Shown: positions 16,777-24,402 of the stretch, in pieces
How positions within the stretch are numbered: position 1 is the first letter of the stretch
Layout: each line of letters opens with the position of its first letter
From: CAZMZF01 sp964570765
GTDB lineage: Bacteria; Zixibacteria; MSB-5A5; RBG-16-43-9
Direction: 5' to 3'
Assembly (NCBI GenBank): GCA_964570765.1
Contig: CAZMZF010000007.1
Location: 45,194 to 109,193, forward strand
DNA: 64,000 nt
The notes under the pieces: model-generated
The model's input: only the letters and a program-made list of their open reading frames with translations
Told to the model about the DNA's origin: nothing
Databases searched by the model: none
Position numbers and translations under genes: made by a program

Positions 16777-17231
16777 GTAGACAGTAGGTAGTAGACAGTA
16801 TATAGGGCACAACCCCACCCCTGTCTACTGTATGCTTCTGATTAACCCATAAATCATCCTCCCAATTTCCTCAACTGAATCAAGTATTTCTTGATCGTCT
16901 ATTAAATATTTTAAATCCTTTGATAAGATGAGATAATAGCGCAATTCTTCAAGCGAGCCCTGAGCAATGTTGTAGAAATTTGATTTGTCTTTGGATGTCC
17001 GTTTTTTGAAACCTTCAGCAAGATTAGCTGGTATCGAAACTGCTGCCCGACGCATTTGAGAAACAAGACCAAATTTTTCCTCTTTTGGAAAATCTCGAGT
17101 AAGTCTATATATATGTAAGACAAGTTTATGAGCCTTTTTCCAAACCTCTAAATCCTCAAACCTTTCTGCTCTCCCCTGTCTATCCATAATTATTGTTTTT
17201 CCCTGTCTACTGTATACTATCTACTGTCTAC
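16777..17231. mobile_element. 455-bp element with 31-bp inverted ends carrying a four-helix-bundle gene
   Basis: 16777-16807 and 17201-17231 are inverted copies of each other, 31 bases with about four mismatches, built from the word GTAGACAG. Further copies of the word lie inside, at 16821-16828 and near 17176. The unit contains a single gene, begins in the lemA leader just before its Shine-Dalgarno and ends in the purE stop codon. Calling it mobile is inference from this structure; no target duplication is evident. Confidence 0.6.
16825..17187 (-). CDS. four-helix-bundle protein (23S rRNA intervening-sequence family)
   Basis: A 120-residue helical protein with the family opening 'RFEDLEVWKKAHKLV' and the central 'RRAAVSIPANLAEGFKKR'. 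Relatives are encoded in 23S rRNA intervening sequences and include the Avd accessory protein of diversity-generating retroelements; a nucleic-acid-binding role is known only for Avd. Both ends of the gene lie in GTAGACAG repeat words: the codons for D-R-Q after the start and the TAG stop come from them. There is no Shine-Dalgarno. It is not in an rRNA gene, and no reverse transcriptase is present. Confidence 0.88.
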   Translation of the reverse strand: MDRQGRAERFEDLEVWKKAHKLVLHIYRLTRDFPKEEKFGLVSQMRRAAVSIPANLAEGFKKRTSKDKSNFYNIAQGSLEELRYYLILSKDLKYLIDDQEILDSVEEIGRMIYGLIRSIQ

Positions 17232-17668
17232 TTTTTTAGTCTTTTTCTTAACTTATCGTCATTCAAAGCCAAAATCTGTGCCGCTAAGATAGCCGCATTT
17301 TTTGCACCTGGAACACCCACTGACATAGTAGCTACTGGCACGCCATAAGGCATTTGGAGGATAGAAAAAAAAGAATCCATACCTTTAAAAGGAGTTGAAG
17401 GTAAAGGAATACCAATAACCGGCAGTTTTGTATGGGCAGCTATAACACCAGGCAGATGAGCCGCCATCCCGGCACCAGCGATGATCACTTTAAACCCTTT
17501 TCTCTCCGCCTCTTTTGCTAATTTCCTGGTCTTTTCTGGATTACGATGAGCAGAGGAAACAACCATTTCAAACCCGATCCCAAAATCAGTTAGAGCTTCT
17601 GCGGCCTTGTTCATTACCTCCCTATCCGACTCACTTCCTATAACAATCAATACTTTATTTTTCTTCAT
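17228..17668 (-). CDS. purE: N5-carboxyaminoimidazole ribonucleotide mutase
   Basis: Class I PurE, converting N5-CAIR to CAIR in purine synthesis. It shows the nucleotide-binding GSESD (12-16), 'SSAHRNP' (39-45) and 'AGAGMAAHLPG', with 146 residues, a little short of the usual 160. AAGGA precedes the ATG. purD is 164 bases upstream on the same strand. The TAG stop codon lies in the first GTAGACAG word of the four-helix-bundle element. purK is not seen here. Confidence 0.95.
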   Translation of the reverse strand: MKKNKVLIVIGSESDREVMNKAAEALTDFGIGFEMVVSSAHRNPEKTRKLAKEAERKGFKVIIAGAGMAAHLPGVIAAHTKLPVIGIPLPSTPFKGMDSFFSILQMPYGVPVATMSVGVPGAKNAAILAAQILALNDDKLRKRLKK

Positions 17669-17695
17669 TTTGTTTCCTTATTTAAGAATCGAATT

Positions 17696-17720
17696 GGACA
17701 GAACAATGTTCTGTCCCTAC
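17696..17720. repeat. ACAGAACAATGTTCTGT palindrome
   Basis: A near-perfect palindrome ending in CCTAC, between purE and purD. It matches the copy at 13651-13678 apart from the centre. Confidence 0.75.
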
Positions 17721-17759
17721 AATCCCAATTCAATTATAACGTAATAGCTATGCGTCGCT

Positions 17760-17832
17760 TTATTTTTTATCTTTAATTTGTCATCTGTCATTGTATTCTA
17801 ACGTTTGAACTATTGGACCTTTGAACCTCTTT
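17760..17832. repeat. GATGACA-word and TTGAACC-word repeats
   Basis: 17760-17795 carries, on the minus strand, ATGACAGATGACAAATTAAAG, shared with the segment at 59789-59815. 17797-17830 carries TTTGAACTATTGGACC-type words related to runs at 9176-9202 and 47046-47078. Both lie just after the purD stop codon. Confidence 0.5.
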
Positions 17833-19115
17833 CAAAAGTATTCTCTTCTCACATTAGTGGCTCGATAACCGATGTCGTGTCTATAATGCATCCCGGCAAA
17901 TTTTATTTTATCTATGCTTGAATAGGCTTTACCCAAAGCCCCTTCCATGGTTGTGTCAAAAGCTGTTACTCCTAAGACTCTTCCCCCGTTGGTAACTATC
18001 TTATCTCCAGCTTTTTTAGTTCCGGCATGAAAAATCATAATATCTGAATTCCCCACTCTATTCAATCCAAAGATCTCTTTCCCCTTATCATATTTATCCG
18101 GGTACCCTCCGGAAGCTAAAACCACACATACAGCTGAGCCATCTTTCCACTTGACATCCTGCAACTCAAGTTCCTCCTCCACAATGGAAAAAAATATCTC
18201 TGCCAAATCACTCTCCAGTAAAGGAAGAATCACCTGGGTCTCGGGATCGCCAAATCGACAGTTGAACTCGATAACTTTGGGACCCAATTCAGTTATCATC
18301 AACCCAGCGTATAAAACTCCCTTGTAAACCCTTCCTTCTCTATTTAAACCGAAAATAGTTGGTTCCAAAATCTCCTCGGTGATTTTTTTCATCATCTTAT
18401 CATTAACTATCAGAGTGGGAGCATATGCTCCCATACCTCCAGTGTTTGGACCCCTATCCCCATCATAAATCCTTTTGTGGTCCTGGGAGGAAACCATTGG
18501 CAGGATAGTCCTACCATCGGTAAAGGCTAAAATAGCAACCTCTTCGCCGGTCAAGAAATCCTCCACTACTACTCTGTTCCCTGCTTCACCAAAGATCTTC
18601 TCCCCCATTACCTTTTCTACAGCTTCTTCAGCGCTTTTCAAATCCTCAACTACAAAAGCACCCTTTCCAGCCGCCAGCCCATCCGCTTTGATCACCAAAG
18701 GGAATTCTGAGGAATGGATAAAATCTATAGCTTCCTCTTTTTGCTCAAAGATTTTGAAGCTGGCTGTGGGGATATGATACTTCTTCATAAACTCCTTGGC
18801 AAATCCTTTACTCCCCTCAATTAAGGCGGCTTCTTTTCTGGGTCCAAAAATCTTTAGATTCCTTTTCTCGAATTCATCCACAATCCCCAGAGTTAAAGGA
18901 AGTTCTGGTCCCACCACCGTCAGGTTAATTGTATTCCTCAGTGCAAAATCCGCCAATCCCGTGATATCTTCAGACGAGATCTCCACGCAATCTCCTAAAT
19001 TAGCTATTCCAGCATTTCCAGGTGCAGTATAGATTTTATCAACTAAAGGAGATTGTGAAAGCTTCCAGGCAATGGCATGTTCTCTCCCACCCCCACCAAT
19101 GATTAATATCTTCAT
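17832..19115 (-). CDS. purD: phosphoribosylamine-glycine ligase
   Basis: An ATP-grasp enzyme joining phosphoribosylamine and glycine, step two of purine synthesis. The N-terminal 'ILIIGGGGREHAIAW', 'KADGLAAGKGAFV' in the ATP-grasp domain, 'DRGPNTGGMGAYAP' and 'EFNCRFGDPETQ' near residue 285 are all characteristic. I chose the ATG at 19115, placed behind GAGGTGAAA; a GTG two codons upstream overlaps that site. 427 residues is normal. It is the upstream partner of purE. The promoter probably lies in the 144-base gap shared with queT. Confidence 0.96.
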   Translation of the reverse strand: MKILIIGGGGREHAIAWKLSQSPLVDKIYTAPGNAGIANLGDCVEISSEDITGLADFALRNTINLTVVGPELPLTLGIVDEFEKRNLKIFGPRKEAALIEGSKGFAKEFMKKYHIPTASFKIFEQKEEAIDFIHSSEFPLVIKADGLAAGKGAFVVEDLKSAEEAVEKVMGEKIFGEAGNRVVVEDFLTGEEVAILAFTDGRTILPMVSSQDHKRIYDGDRGPNTGGMGAYAPTLIVNDKMMKKITEEILEPTIFGLNREGRVYKGVLYAGLMITELGPKVIEFNCRFGDPETQVILPLLESDLAEIFFSIVEEELELQDVKWKDGSAVCVVLASGGYPDKYDKGKEIFGLNRVGNSDIMIFHAGTKKAGDKIVTNGGRVLGVTAFDTTMEGALGKAYSSIDKIKFAGMHYRHDIGYRATNVRREYF

Positions 19116-19198
19116 TTTCACCTCTTCTGAACTCTCAAATCCTATATTTAAAAACTAATAATAAACCCAATTAGGACTAAAAGGCAAGGATTTTTTTG

Positions 19199-19228
19199 TT
19201 GACAATTGTCTCCTTCAAGCTTTTTATT
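19199..19228 (+). promoter_or_regulatory. candidate promoter and operator of queT
   Basis: TTGACA at 19199-19204 with a -10-like TTTATT at 19223-19228. A 10-bp perfect palindrome, GACAATTGTC at 19201-19210, overlaps the -35 box and could bind a regulator. I looked for a preQ1 riboswitch between here and the gene and did not find one. Confidence 0.4.
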
Positions 19229-19259
19229 AGTCTGAAAATTGTAACACTAATCGGTTCAA

Positions 19260-19745
19260 ATGTATTTTTCGACTAAATATATTGCTCAAGCCGGAATAAT
19301 TGCGGCTCTTTATGCTATAATAACTATACTTCTGGCACCAATAAGTTATGGACCGGTTCAGGTCAGGGTCTCAGAGGCTTTGACTGTTCTACCTTATTTA
19401 ACACCATCCGCCATTCCCGGTCTTTTCCTGGGCTGTTTATTGGCAAATATATTTGGAGGCTTGGGCATTTATGACATTATAGGCGGAAGTTTTTTAACCT
19501 TGCTGGCAGGCTTTCTTACTTACCTGATATCTAAAAAAGGTAACCCAGTTCTTGCTCCCTTACCACCGGTGCTTTTGAATGCCTTTGGAGTGAGCCTTTA
19601 TCTGCATTTTCTCTTCAAGCTCCCCTACTGGTTAACCGTTATCTATGTGGGCGCAGGGGAAATAGTGGCTTGTTATCTTTTAGGTTACCCTCTCTTGAGA
19701 ATCATATTGAGCCAGAAAAACTGGAAAGAATTTTTCAGAACATAA
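19260..19745 (+). CDS. queT: QueT-family ECF transporter substrate component
   Basis: A 161-residue membrane protein with about five hydrophobic helices and the family features 'VQVRVSEALTVLPYL' (35-49) and 'GLGIYDIIGG' (68-77). QueT proteins are S components of energy-coupling-factor transporters, predicted to import queuosine precursors. They need the shared EcfA/A'/T module, which is not in this window. No Shine-Dalgarno is visible. It is divergent from purD. Confidence 0.9.
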   Translation: MYFSTKYIAQAGIIAALYAIITILLAPISYGPVQVRVSEALTVLPYLTPSAIPGLFLGCLLANIFGGLGIYDIIGGSFLTLLAGFLTYLISKKGNPVLAPLPPVLLNAFGVSLYLHFLFKLPYWLTVIYVGAGEIVACYLLGYPLLRIILSQKNWKEFFRT

Positions 19746-19821
19746 AATTGTAAGGGCATCTGCCTATGATCGTGCCCCTAAAGATCTCTAATAGGTTAAA
19801 CATTTCTGTCTCACACCAAAC

Positions 19822-19846
19822 AACAGACAAGAATGTCTGTTTTACC
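19822..19846. repeat. solo REP element
   Basis: AACAGACA/TGTCTGTT palindrome ending in TTTACC, a member of the REP family near the RAYT gene, in the gap between the convergent queT and subtilase genes. A weaker half copy precedes it at about 19793-19811. Confidence 0.8.
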
Positions 19847-19898
19847 GATTATGTTCATCCCGGAGAACTTGAAACCTAAAGGCTTCCCCTACATTAAA

Positions 19899-22877
19899 CT
19901 ATCTTAATAGAAGCATCTTCTTGGTTTCTTTAAATCCACTGGTTTCCAACCGATAAAAATAGATTCCGCTGGAAGCCTCTTTCCCTTTTTCATCCTTTCC
20001 ATCCCAGATAACTACATATCTACCTGGTAATTTATTTTCATCTACCAGAGTCCTCACCCTCTGACCTAAGATATTGTAAACAGTGAGGGTGGTATGGATG
20101 GGACTATGAACTATGAACTGTGAACCACAAACGGTGAAGGGTATTCGGGTTGAAGGGTTAAAGGGATTCGGATAGTTCTGCCCTAAACTATAATCAGTGG
20201 GAACCAGGGGCTCCTCTGGTGATTCAACCTCAGTTCTCAGATCATAATATTTTATTTTAGCAGATTTGACATTCTCCTTAAGATCAAAAAGACTATTCCC
20301 CGCCACTACCACGAAGCCAACTATTACACTTTCCTCCGGAGGAATACTAAAAGGTCCGCAAGAGGAGATTATAGACCAGTCACCTGCATAAAGAATAGAA
20401 GCGGTATCGGAGGCTATAAGGGTATCACCACTTAAGAACAAATATTTCTCTCCTTCAGTAAATCCATCATAAAGATAGAGCTGATTGTCAATCAGCTTAT
20501 AGGAAGCTGGAGGTTGGTTCAAAGGGAAAATGGTTAAATAAACCGATAAAGTTGAGTCATATTGATAAACTATAGGAATATTTGAAACTGTATCGCGACC
20601 TGCCAGATCATCTTTAGGTGAAAATAGATTAATATCCCAGTCAAAGAAAAGTCCTGGGTAAATCCCCCGTAGGGTATCTGAGGTTTTATTTTTTAAATTA
20701 AACTCTAAGATAACATAATCATTATCCGGAGGATTAGCAAAAGCAAAACTTTTCTGCACGATCTCTACTCCAATTCGATTTTCTGCTCCTCTATCTGAGA
20801 AAATCCCTATCCCGTCTTGATCGGACAACTCACCGGGTGTAGAGATAGTCAATAATCCTTCGGGCACAAAATCGTTTTCTGAAGATTTGCCGCTTCCATC
20901 CCTTGCCGCATCCATCACCTGCTCTTTTGACTTCCCGATTAAAAAAGCTCCTTCGAAAAGGTTATCCTCTCCAGATTTTGGAAATCTAAAACCTTTCCCT
21001 CCTGAAGGAGTGATTGACCCCTCGCCTAATCCATATTTACCTGAGTTAGAAAGGGTGAAAATCACATTACCGATATTATGCTCACCTGAAGTGTAATTTG
21101 AAGCTGGTTTAAGGATAACTGAAAACTGAAGACTATCCACATAATTTCTGGAACTGTCATAGAGCTTAAGATAGAAGATCACAGGATAATCCAAAGGAAG
21201 ATTATTACCGTAGGATACGACCAGGGGTGAATTTATACTCAGCTCTATCATCTTAGAACCTATTGAATCGAAATACAAGCTATCTTCAATAATAGCAACT
21301 GAAGAATCCATAGTCTTCAGAATAAGACTGAGTGAATCAACCCCTTCCCCATAGTTTTTTAAACTCAGATAGATTTTTGATCTTATCCGTCCATCCGGGT
21401 AGACTAAAGTATCTTTTTCAACATAAGCACTATCAAGCCAGACCTTAGGAAAAGGGGGTGGAGGCATAAAATCTAATGCTTTTTTTAGATTAAGCAATCC
21501 CCAGCCATAGTCATTATCCTCACCTATAGGACCTAAGTCTGTACTTGAAAGAAGGAGTGCATTTTTTATCTCCTCAACGGTTACCTCAGGATTAAATTCC
21601 CTTAAAAGAGCAACTGCCCCTGAGACAAAAGGAGCCGCAGTTGAGGTCCCACTTAAAGCTTTATAGGTTCCATTAAGATAGCTTGAGCGGATACTAACTC
21701 CTGGAGCGCAGATCTCTGGTTTAATAGTTATATTATCACAGTCTGAAGGACCCCGACTGCTGAAAGGAGCAATCGGAAAACCATAAATCTGAGCATCCAC
21801 AGCTCCAACTGAAAAGCTATTTGTAGGAGAAGTGGCTCTATCCGCTGGAGTCCTTATGGAGCTATTAGAAGGACCTTCATTCCCCGCTGCAAAGACAACT
21901 ACTATCCCGGCCGCCTCAACATTATCAATTGCAGACCAGAAGGTTTGATCACAGGGTGGTTTTGCGGCTAAAGGTATTCCCCAGGAATTATTAATCACAT
22001 CCGGGACATCATCCGTAGTTGCAGGATTTCCATCCGGATCAATTGCCCATTCAAAAGCCGATAGAATATCAGCTATAGTCTCTTCAAAACTTCTACCCCG
22101 ATCAATAACTCCGGCTGCAATCCAGCGTGCTCCAAAAGCTACGCCTAAAGTTTCAGCAGTAGTTTTACCCGCCATTATCCCCATAGAATGAGTTCCGTGT
22201 CCATTGGCATCCACAGGAAAACTTGAACCATAAGGATCAAACCACTCACTACCATCTCCTCCTTGTAAACCTCCTTTCCAGTTGGAAAAAAGCGCTGGAT
22301 GAGACCCTTCCACACCAGTATCAAACCCGCAAACTAACCTGCCTTTGCCGGTATAACCCATCTTCCATAGCTCCCTGACACCTATAGCCTGAAAATAATC
22401 GATTACGCCAGCTTTAGAAGAGTTTACCTCTTCAGATACCGGTGCGATAAGGGAAACAGGATAGTTTGGAGAAACCATCTCCACCTCTGGACGTAAAGCG
22501 ATTTTCTCTATCTCCTCTTTAGTCGAAGTAATCTGAATACCATTAACTATCCAGAAGCTTCGATAATTTTTGACTGAGCCTTTATTTTTTTGTTCCTCTA
22601 AATAGGATAGAATATCCTTTTGGGCTTTATCTTTTTTATCTTTAAGTTTGTAGATTATGCTCGAATGTCTTTCCGGTTGAGTTTTCAATTTACGGCAAAG
22701 CTCTATATCCCCTGGGCTAACCCGGTCTCTGAACATCACCAGGCAGGAAATGTACTCATCCTCTTTTAAGGTTTTTAACCTCTCCTTTAAATCCTGGCTG
22801 AGTTCACCAGAGATGGAATAAGCAAAGTTAAAGATTAGAAGGATTATTAGGATTGAAATTGGTTTGAGCAGTTTCAT
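19899..22877 (-). CDS. secreted subtilisin-like protease with FlgD-like C-terminal sorting domain
   Basis: A signal peptide (1-24) and an I9-type propeptide (to about 140) precede an S8 domain with D186, H227 (HGTH), oxyanion N in AAGNEG and S412 (SGTSTAAP). After a long beta-rich region, residues about 905-992 form a FlgD-like C-terminal domain (NYPNPFNPST ... KKMLLLR), as used for type IX-like secretion or surface anchoring. A 25-base DNA repeat is read in frame in this domain as G-S-Q-F-I-V-H-S. GGGGAGAAA precedes the ATG, and a TTGACA/TATAAT promoter lies 120-147 bases upstream. At 992 residues it is complete and not part of an operon. Confidence 0.93.
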   Translation of the reverse strand: MKLLKPISILIILLIFNFAYSISGELSQDLKERLKTLKEDEYISCLVMFRDRVSPGDIELCRKLKTQPERHSSIIYKLKDKKDKAQKDILSYLEEQKNKGSVKNYRSFWIVNGIQITSTKEEIEKIALRPEVEMVSPNYPVSLIAPVSEEVNSSKAGVIDYFQAIGVRELWKMGYTGKGRLVCGFDTGVEGSHPALFSNWKGGLQGGDGSEWFDPYGSSFPVDANGHGTHSMGIMAGKTTAETLGVAFGARWIAAGVIDRGRSFEETIADILSAFEWAIDPDGNPATTDDVPDVINNSWGIPLAAKPPCDQTFWSAIDNVEAAGIVVVFAAGNEGPSNSSIRTPADRATSPTNSFSVGAVDAQIYGFPIAPFSSRGPSDCDNITIKPEICAPGVSIRSSYLNGTYKALSGTSTAAPFVSGAVALLREFNPEVTVEEIKNALLLSSTDLGPIGEDNDYGWGLLNLKKALDFMPPPPFPKVWLDSAYVEKDTLVYPDGRIRSKIYLSLKNYGEGVDSLSLILKTMDSSVAIIEDSLYFDSIGSKMIELSINSPLVVSYGNNLPLDYPVIFYLKLYDSSRNYVDSLQFSVILKPASNYTSGEHNIGNVIFTLSNSGKYGLGEGSITPSGGKGFRFPKSGEDNLFEGAFLIGKSKEQVMDAARDGSGKSSENDFVPEGLLTISTPGELSDQDGIGIFSDRGAENRIGVEIVQKSFAFANPPDNDYVILEFNLKNKTSDTLRGIYPGLFFDWDINLFSPKDDLAGRDTVSNIPIVYQYDSTLSVYLTIFPLNQPPASYKLIDNQLYLYDGFTEGEKYLFLSGDTLIASDTASILYAGDWSIISSCGPFSIPPEESVIVGFVVVAGNSLFDLKENVKSAKIKYYDLRTEVESPEEPLVPTDYSLGQNYPNPFNPSTRIPFTVCGSQFIVHSPIHTTLTVYNILGQRVRTLVDENKLPGRYVVIWDGKDEKGKEASSGIYFYRLETSGFKETKKMLLLR
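20102..20126 (-). repeat. 25-bp GTTCATAG repeat inside the subtilase
   Basis: This stretch, read on the minus strand, is identical over 25 bases to 55939-55963 in the propeller gene and is translated in the same frame. Related words occur in the tRNA spacer at 9309-9376. Confidence 0.85.
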
Positions 22878-22997
22878 TTTCTCCCCTCAAGTTTATGAAT
22901 CCAATCTTATTAAAGCAAAAATTCTGCCTCTGAAATAAAACTGTGCAATTATTAGGTAGTAGCTTTATTTAAAAATACAGTTTGCATAAGTTCCGAG

Positions 22998-23024
22998 ATT
23001 ATATCAAGATAAAATGATTGTCAA
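22998..23024 (-). promoter_or_regulatory. promoter of the subtilase
   Basis: TTGACA at 23024-23019 and TATAAT at 23003-22998 on the minus strand, both perfect, with a 15-base spacer. Confidence 0.7.
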
Positions 23025-23084
23025 GGATTATTTTAAAAGAAGTTCAATTGCAAAATGCGAAATTTTTTAACAGGAGAATTTCTT

Positions 23085-23123
23085 ATGCAAATAGATATAA
23101 ATAAGATGCACTCGTTTGCATAA
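23085..23123 (+). other. 12-codon mini reading frame with strong ribosome-binding site
   Basis: CAGGAGAATTTCTT precedes ATG, then M-Q-I-D-I-N-K-M-H-S-F-A and stop. A REP element follows 12 bases later. It could be a leftover 5' end of a lost gene or a real short peptide; nothing else supports it. Confidence 0.25.
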
Positions 23124-23135
23124 ATTGAGGAGTAT

Positions 23136-23290
23136 GGTAGAACAGGCATCCTGCCTGTTCAAATGCTCAGTAGTGTAGGTCAGGCTGTCGAAGACTGCCC
23201 GAAAAAACCTTTTGTGTCGGGTAGCTCACCGAATGTTTCGTAACACGGTCTACTTTCTGGGAGCCCTGCTTACAAGTCATAATTCATTGA
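23136..23290. repeat. REP element and decayed palindromes upstream of the pyr operon
   Basis: 23136-23160 is a REP copy (GGTAG head, AACAGGCA/TGCCTGTT stem, shortened loop). After it come GTAGG- and GGGAGCCC-type fragments to about 23290, similar to words in other spacers but too altered to define. No gene is visible between 23124 and 23569. Confidence 0.65.
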
Positions 23291-23392
23291 CATTTCATAG
23301 GGGGGCTCTTACCCGCCTTATTTTAACACTTTTTCAAAGACCTCACACAATTATCTTGACATAATCCGAATAAGAAAATTTTAAAAAAACAC

Positions 23393-23420
23393 TTGACAAA
23401 CTCTTTTGAATTTCTATTTT
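23393..23420 (+). promoter_or_regulatory. promoter of the pyr operon
   Basis: TTGACA at 23393-23398 and TATTTT at 23415-23420, 16-base spacer, just upstream of the PyrR-binding element. Confidence 0.6.
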
Positions 23421-23434
23421 CTGTTTGAACCTTT

Positions 23435-23463
23435 TAAACTAATCCAGCGAGATTAGTAAAGGG
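23435..23463 (+). promoter_or_regulatory. PyrR-binding RNA element (pyr attenuator)
   Basis: The leader holds a stem CTAATC/GATTAG around CAGCGA followed by TAAAGGG, closely matching the PyrR binding loop (TCCAGAGAGG-type core, then AAGG). A terminator hairpin follows 40 bases later and then pyrR itself. PyrR bound to UMP would favour termination. Confidence 0.75.
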
Positions 23464-23502
23464 AAAATAAAAGTGATGAAATTTATAAATAAGAAAACTT
23501 CT

Positions 23503-23536
23503 TGCCCTCCTCAATCTAAGGGGAGGGTATTTTTTT
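23503..23536 (+). terminator. attenuator terminator in the pyr leader
   Basis: GCCCTCC pairs with GGAGGGT around a ten-base loop, followed by ATTTTTTTG. It lies between the PyrR-binding element and pyrR, so it acts as a conditional terminator. Confidence 0.8.
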
Positions 23537-23569
23537 GCCTGTTTTTTGAGAAGAGAGAAGGAGGTAAAA

Positions 23570-24121
23570 TTGCCTAAGAGAAAAGGTGTTCTTATAATTG
23601 ATGAGAAGACGATTCGTCGGATCCTTATCAGAATTGCTCATGAGATAATTGAAAGGAACAAAGGCGCAGAAAATTTAGGGATTATCGGGATAAAGACCCG
23701 TGGTGCTTATTTAGCCGAGAGGTTAGCGAAGTTGATTCAGGAAATAGAAGAAGTAGAAGTCCCTTTAGGGTTTATGGACATTACTTTATATCGAGATGAT
23801 ATCCAGACAAAATTAGACCAGCCCATTGTGCAAAAGACCGAAATAATGTTCGATGTTGCAAATAAGATAATAATCCTGGTAGATGATGTCCTTTTTACTG
23901 GCAGAACTATCCGGGCGGCATTAGACCAGATTATCGATTTTGGCAGGCCCAAGTTAATCCAGTTAGCAGTTTTGATTGACAGAGGTCACCGGGAGCTACC
24001 CATCCGAGCGGATTATATTGGTAAAAATATACCAACAGCTTTAAATGAACAGGTAAAGGTAAAATTGAAAGAGTTTAATGGGGAGGATAGTGTCAGTCTT
24101 GAAAAAGAAAAAAGGAGATAA
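23570..24121 (+). CDS. pyrR: pyr operon regulator PyrR / uracil phosphoribosyltransferase
   Basis: An RNA-binding attenuator protein with a PRTase fold; some members also make UMP from uracil. The PRPP loop 'ILVDDVLFTGRTIRAALDQI' is clear, with 'GIKTRGAYLAERLA' in the N-terminal half. I use the TTG at 23570 because AAGGAGG stands five bases before it; a TTG 24 bases upstream would place that site inside the coding region. 183 residues matches the family. It is the first gene of pyrR-pyrB-pyrC behind its own attenuator. Confidence 0.94.
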   Translation: MPKRKGVLIIDEKTIRRILIRIAHEIIERNKGAENLGIIGIKTRGAYLAERLAKLIQEIEEVEVPLGFMDITLYRDDIQTKLDQPIVQKTEIMFDVANKIIILVDDVLFTGRTIRAALDQIIDFGRPKLIQLAVLIDRGHRELPIRADYIGKNIPTALNEQVKVKLKEFNGEDSVSLEKEKRR

Positions 24122-24130
24122 AAGAGAGAC

Positions 24131-24157
24131 GTAGAGATGCATTGTAATGCGTTTCTA
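24131..24157. repeat. GTAGAGATGCATT palindrome
   Basis: TAGAGATGCATT paired with AATGCGTTTCTA around GT, with one mismatch or wobble, ten bases after the pyrR stop codon. It has the GTAG head of the dispersed palindrome group. Confidence 0.6.
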
Positions 24158-24198
24158 TAGATGCAAAAGTAATGATTCGATTTACCTAACTAAATTAT

Positions 24199-24322
24199 CT
24201 GGAGTGCAAACCTTTCCTAAGAATCGTCTTTTCGGAGAGGTTTGCTTAAAATGAATCATCTAATCTCCAAATAGCTCAGAGGTAAAGCTAAAGTCTCAAG
24301 ACCTTGAGACTTTACACTCCAG
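24199..24322. ncRNA. structured spacer between pyrR and pyrB
   Basis: Outer stem CTGGAGTG (24199-24206) / CACTCCAG (24315-24322). Inside are a 12-bp stem 24206-24217/24234-24245 with one wobble pair and a perfect 12-bp stem 24289-24300/24303-24314. Between them 24271-24288 reads ATAGCTCAGAGGTAAAGC, like a tRNA D arm, although no full tRNA can be folded. It may be an extra RNA control element, a tRNA-derived relic or a repeat; there is no gene. Confidence 0.4.
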
Positions 24323-24402
24323 TATTAAGTATATGAAACACATTGATAATACAAAGGATATGAAAGCAACTTAAACCAATACTTTAATATAATGAGGAAT
24401 AG

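Noticed and set aside
16825..17187. diversity-generating retroelement accessory (Avd)
   Set aside because: The protein family fits, but no reverse transcriptase, template repeat or variable repeat is present nearby.
19122..19259. possible preQ1 riboswitch before queT
   Set aside because: Short A-rich 'AAAACTAA' words are present but the conserved stem-loop and pseudoknot order could not be fitted.
24271..24314. tRNA gene between pyrR and pyrB
   Set aside because: A D-arm-like stretch is present, but the following stem is 12 bp with a two-base loop and no T arm or acceptor can be formed.
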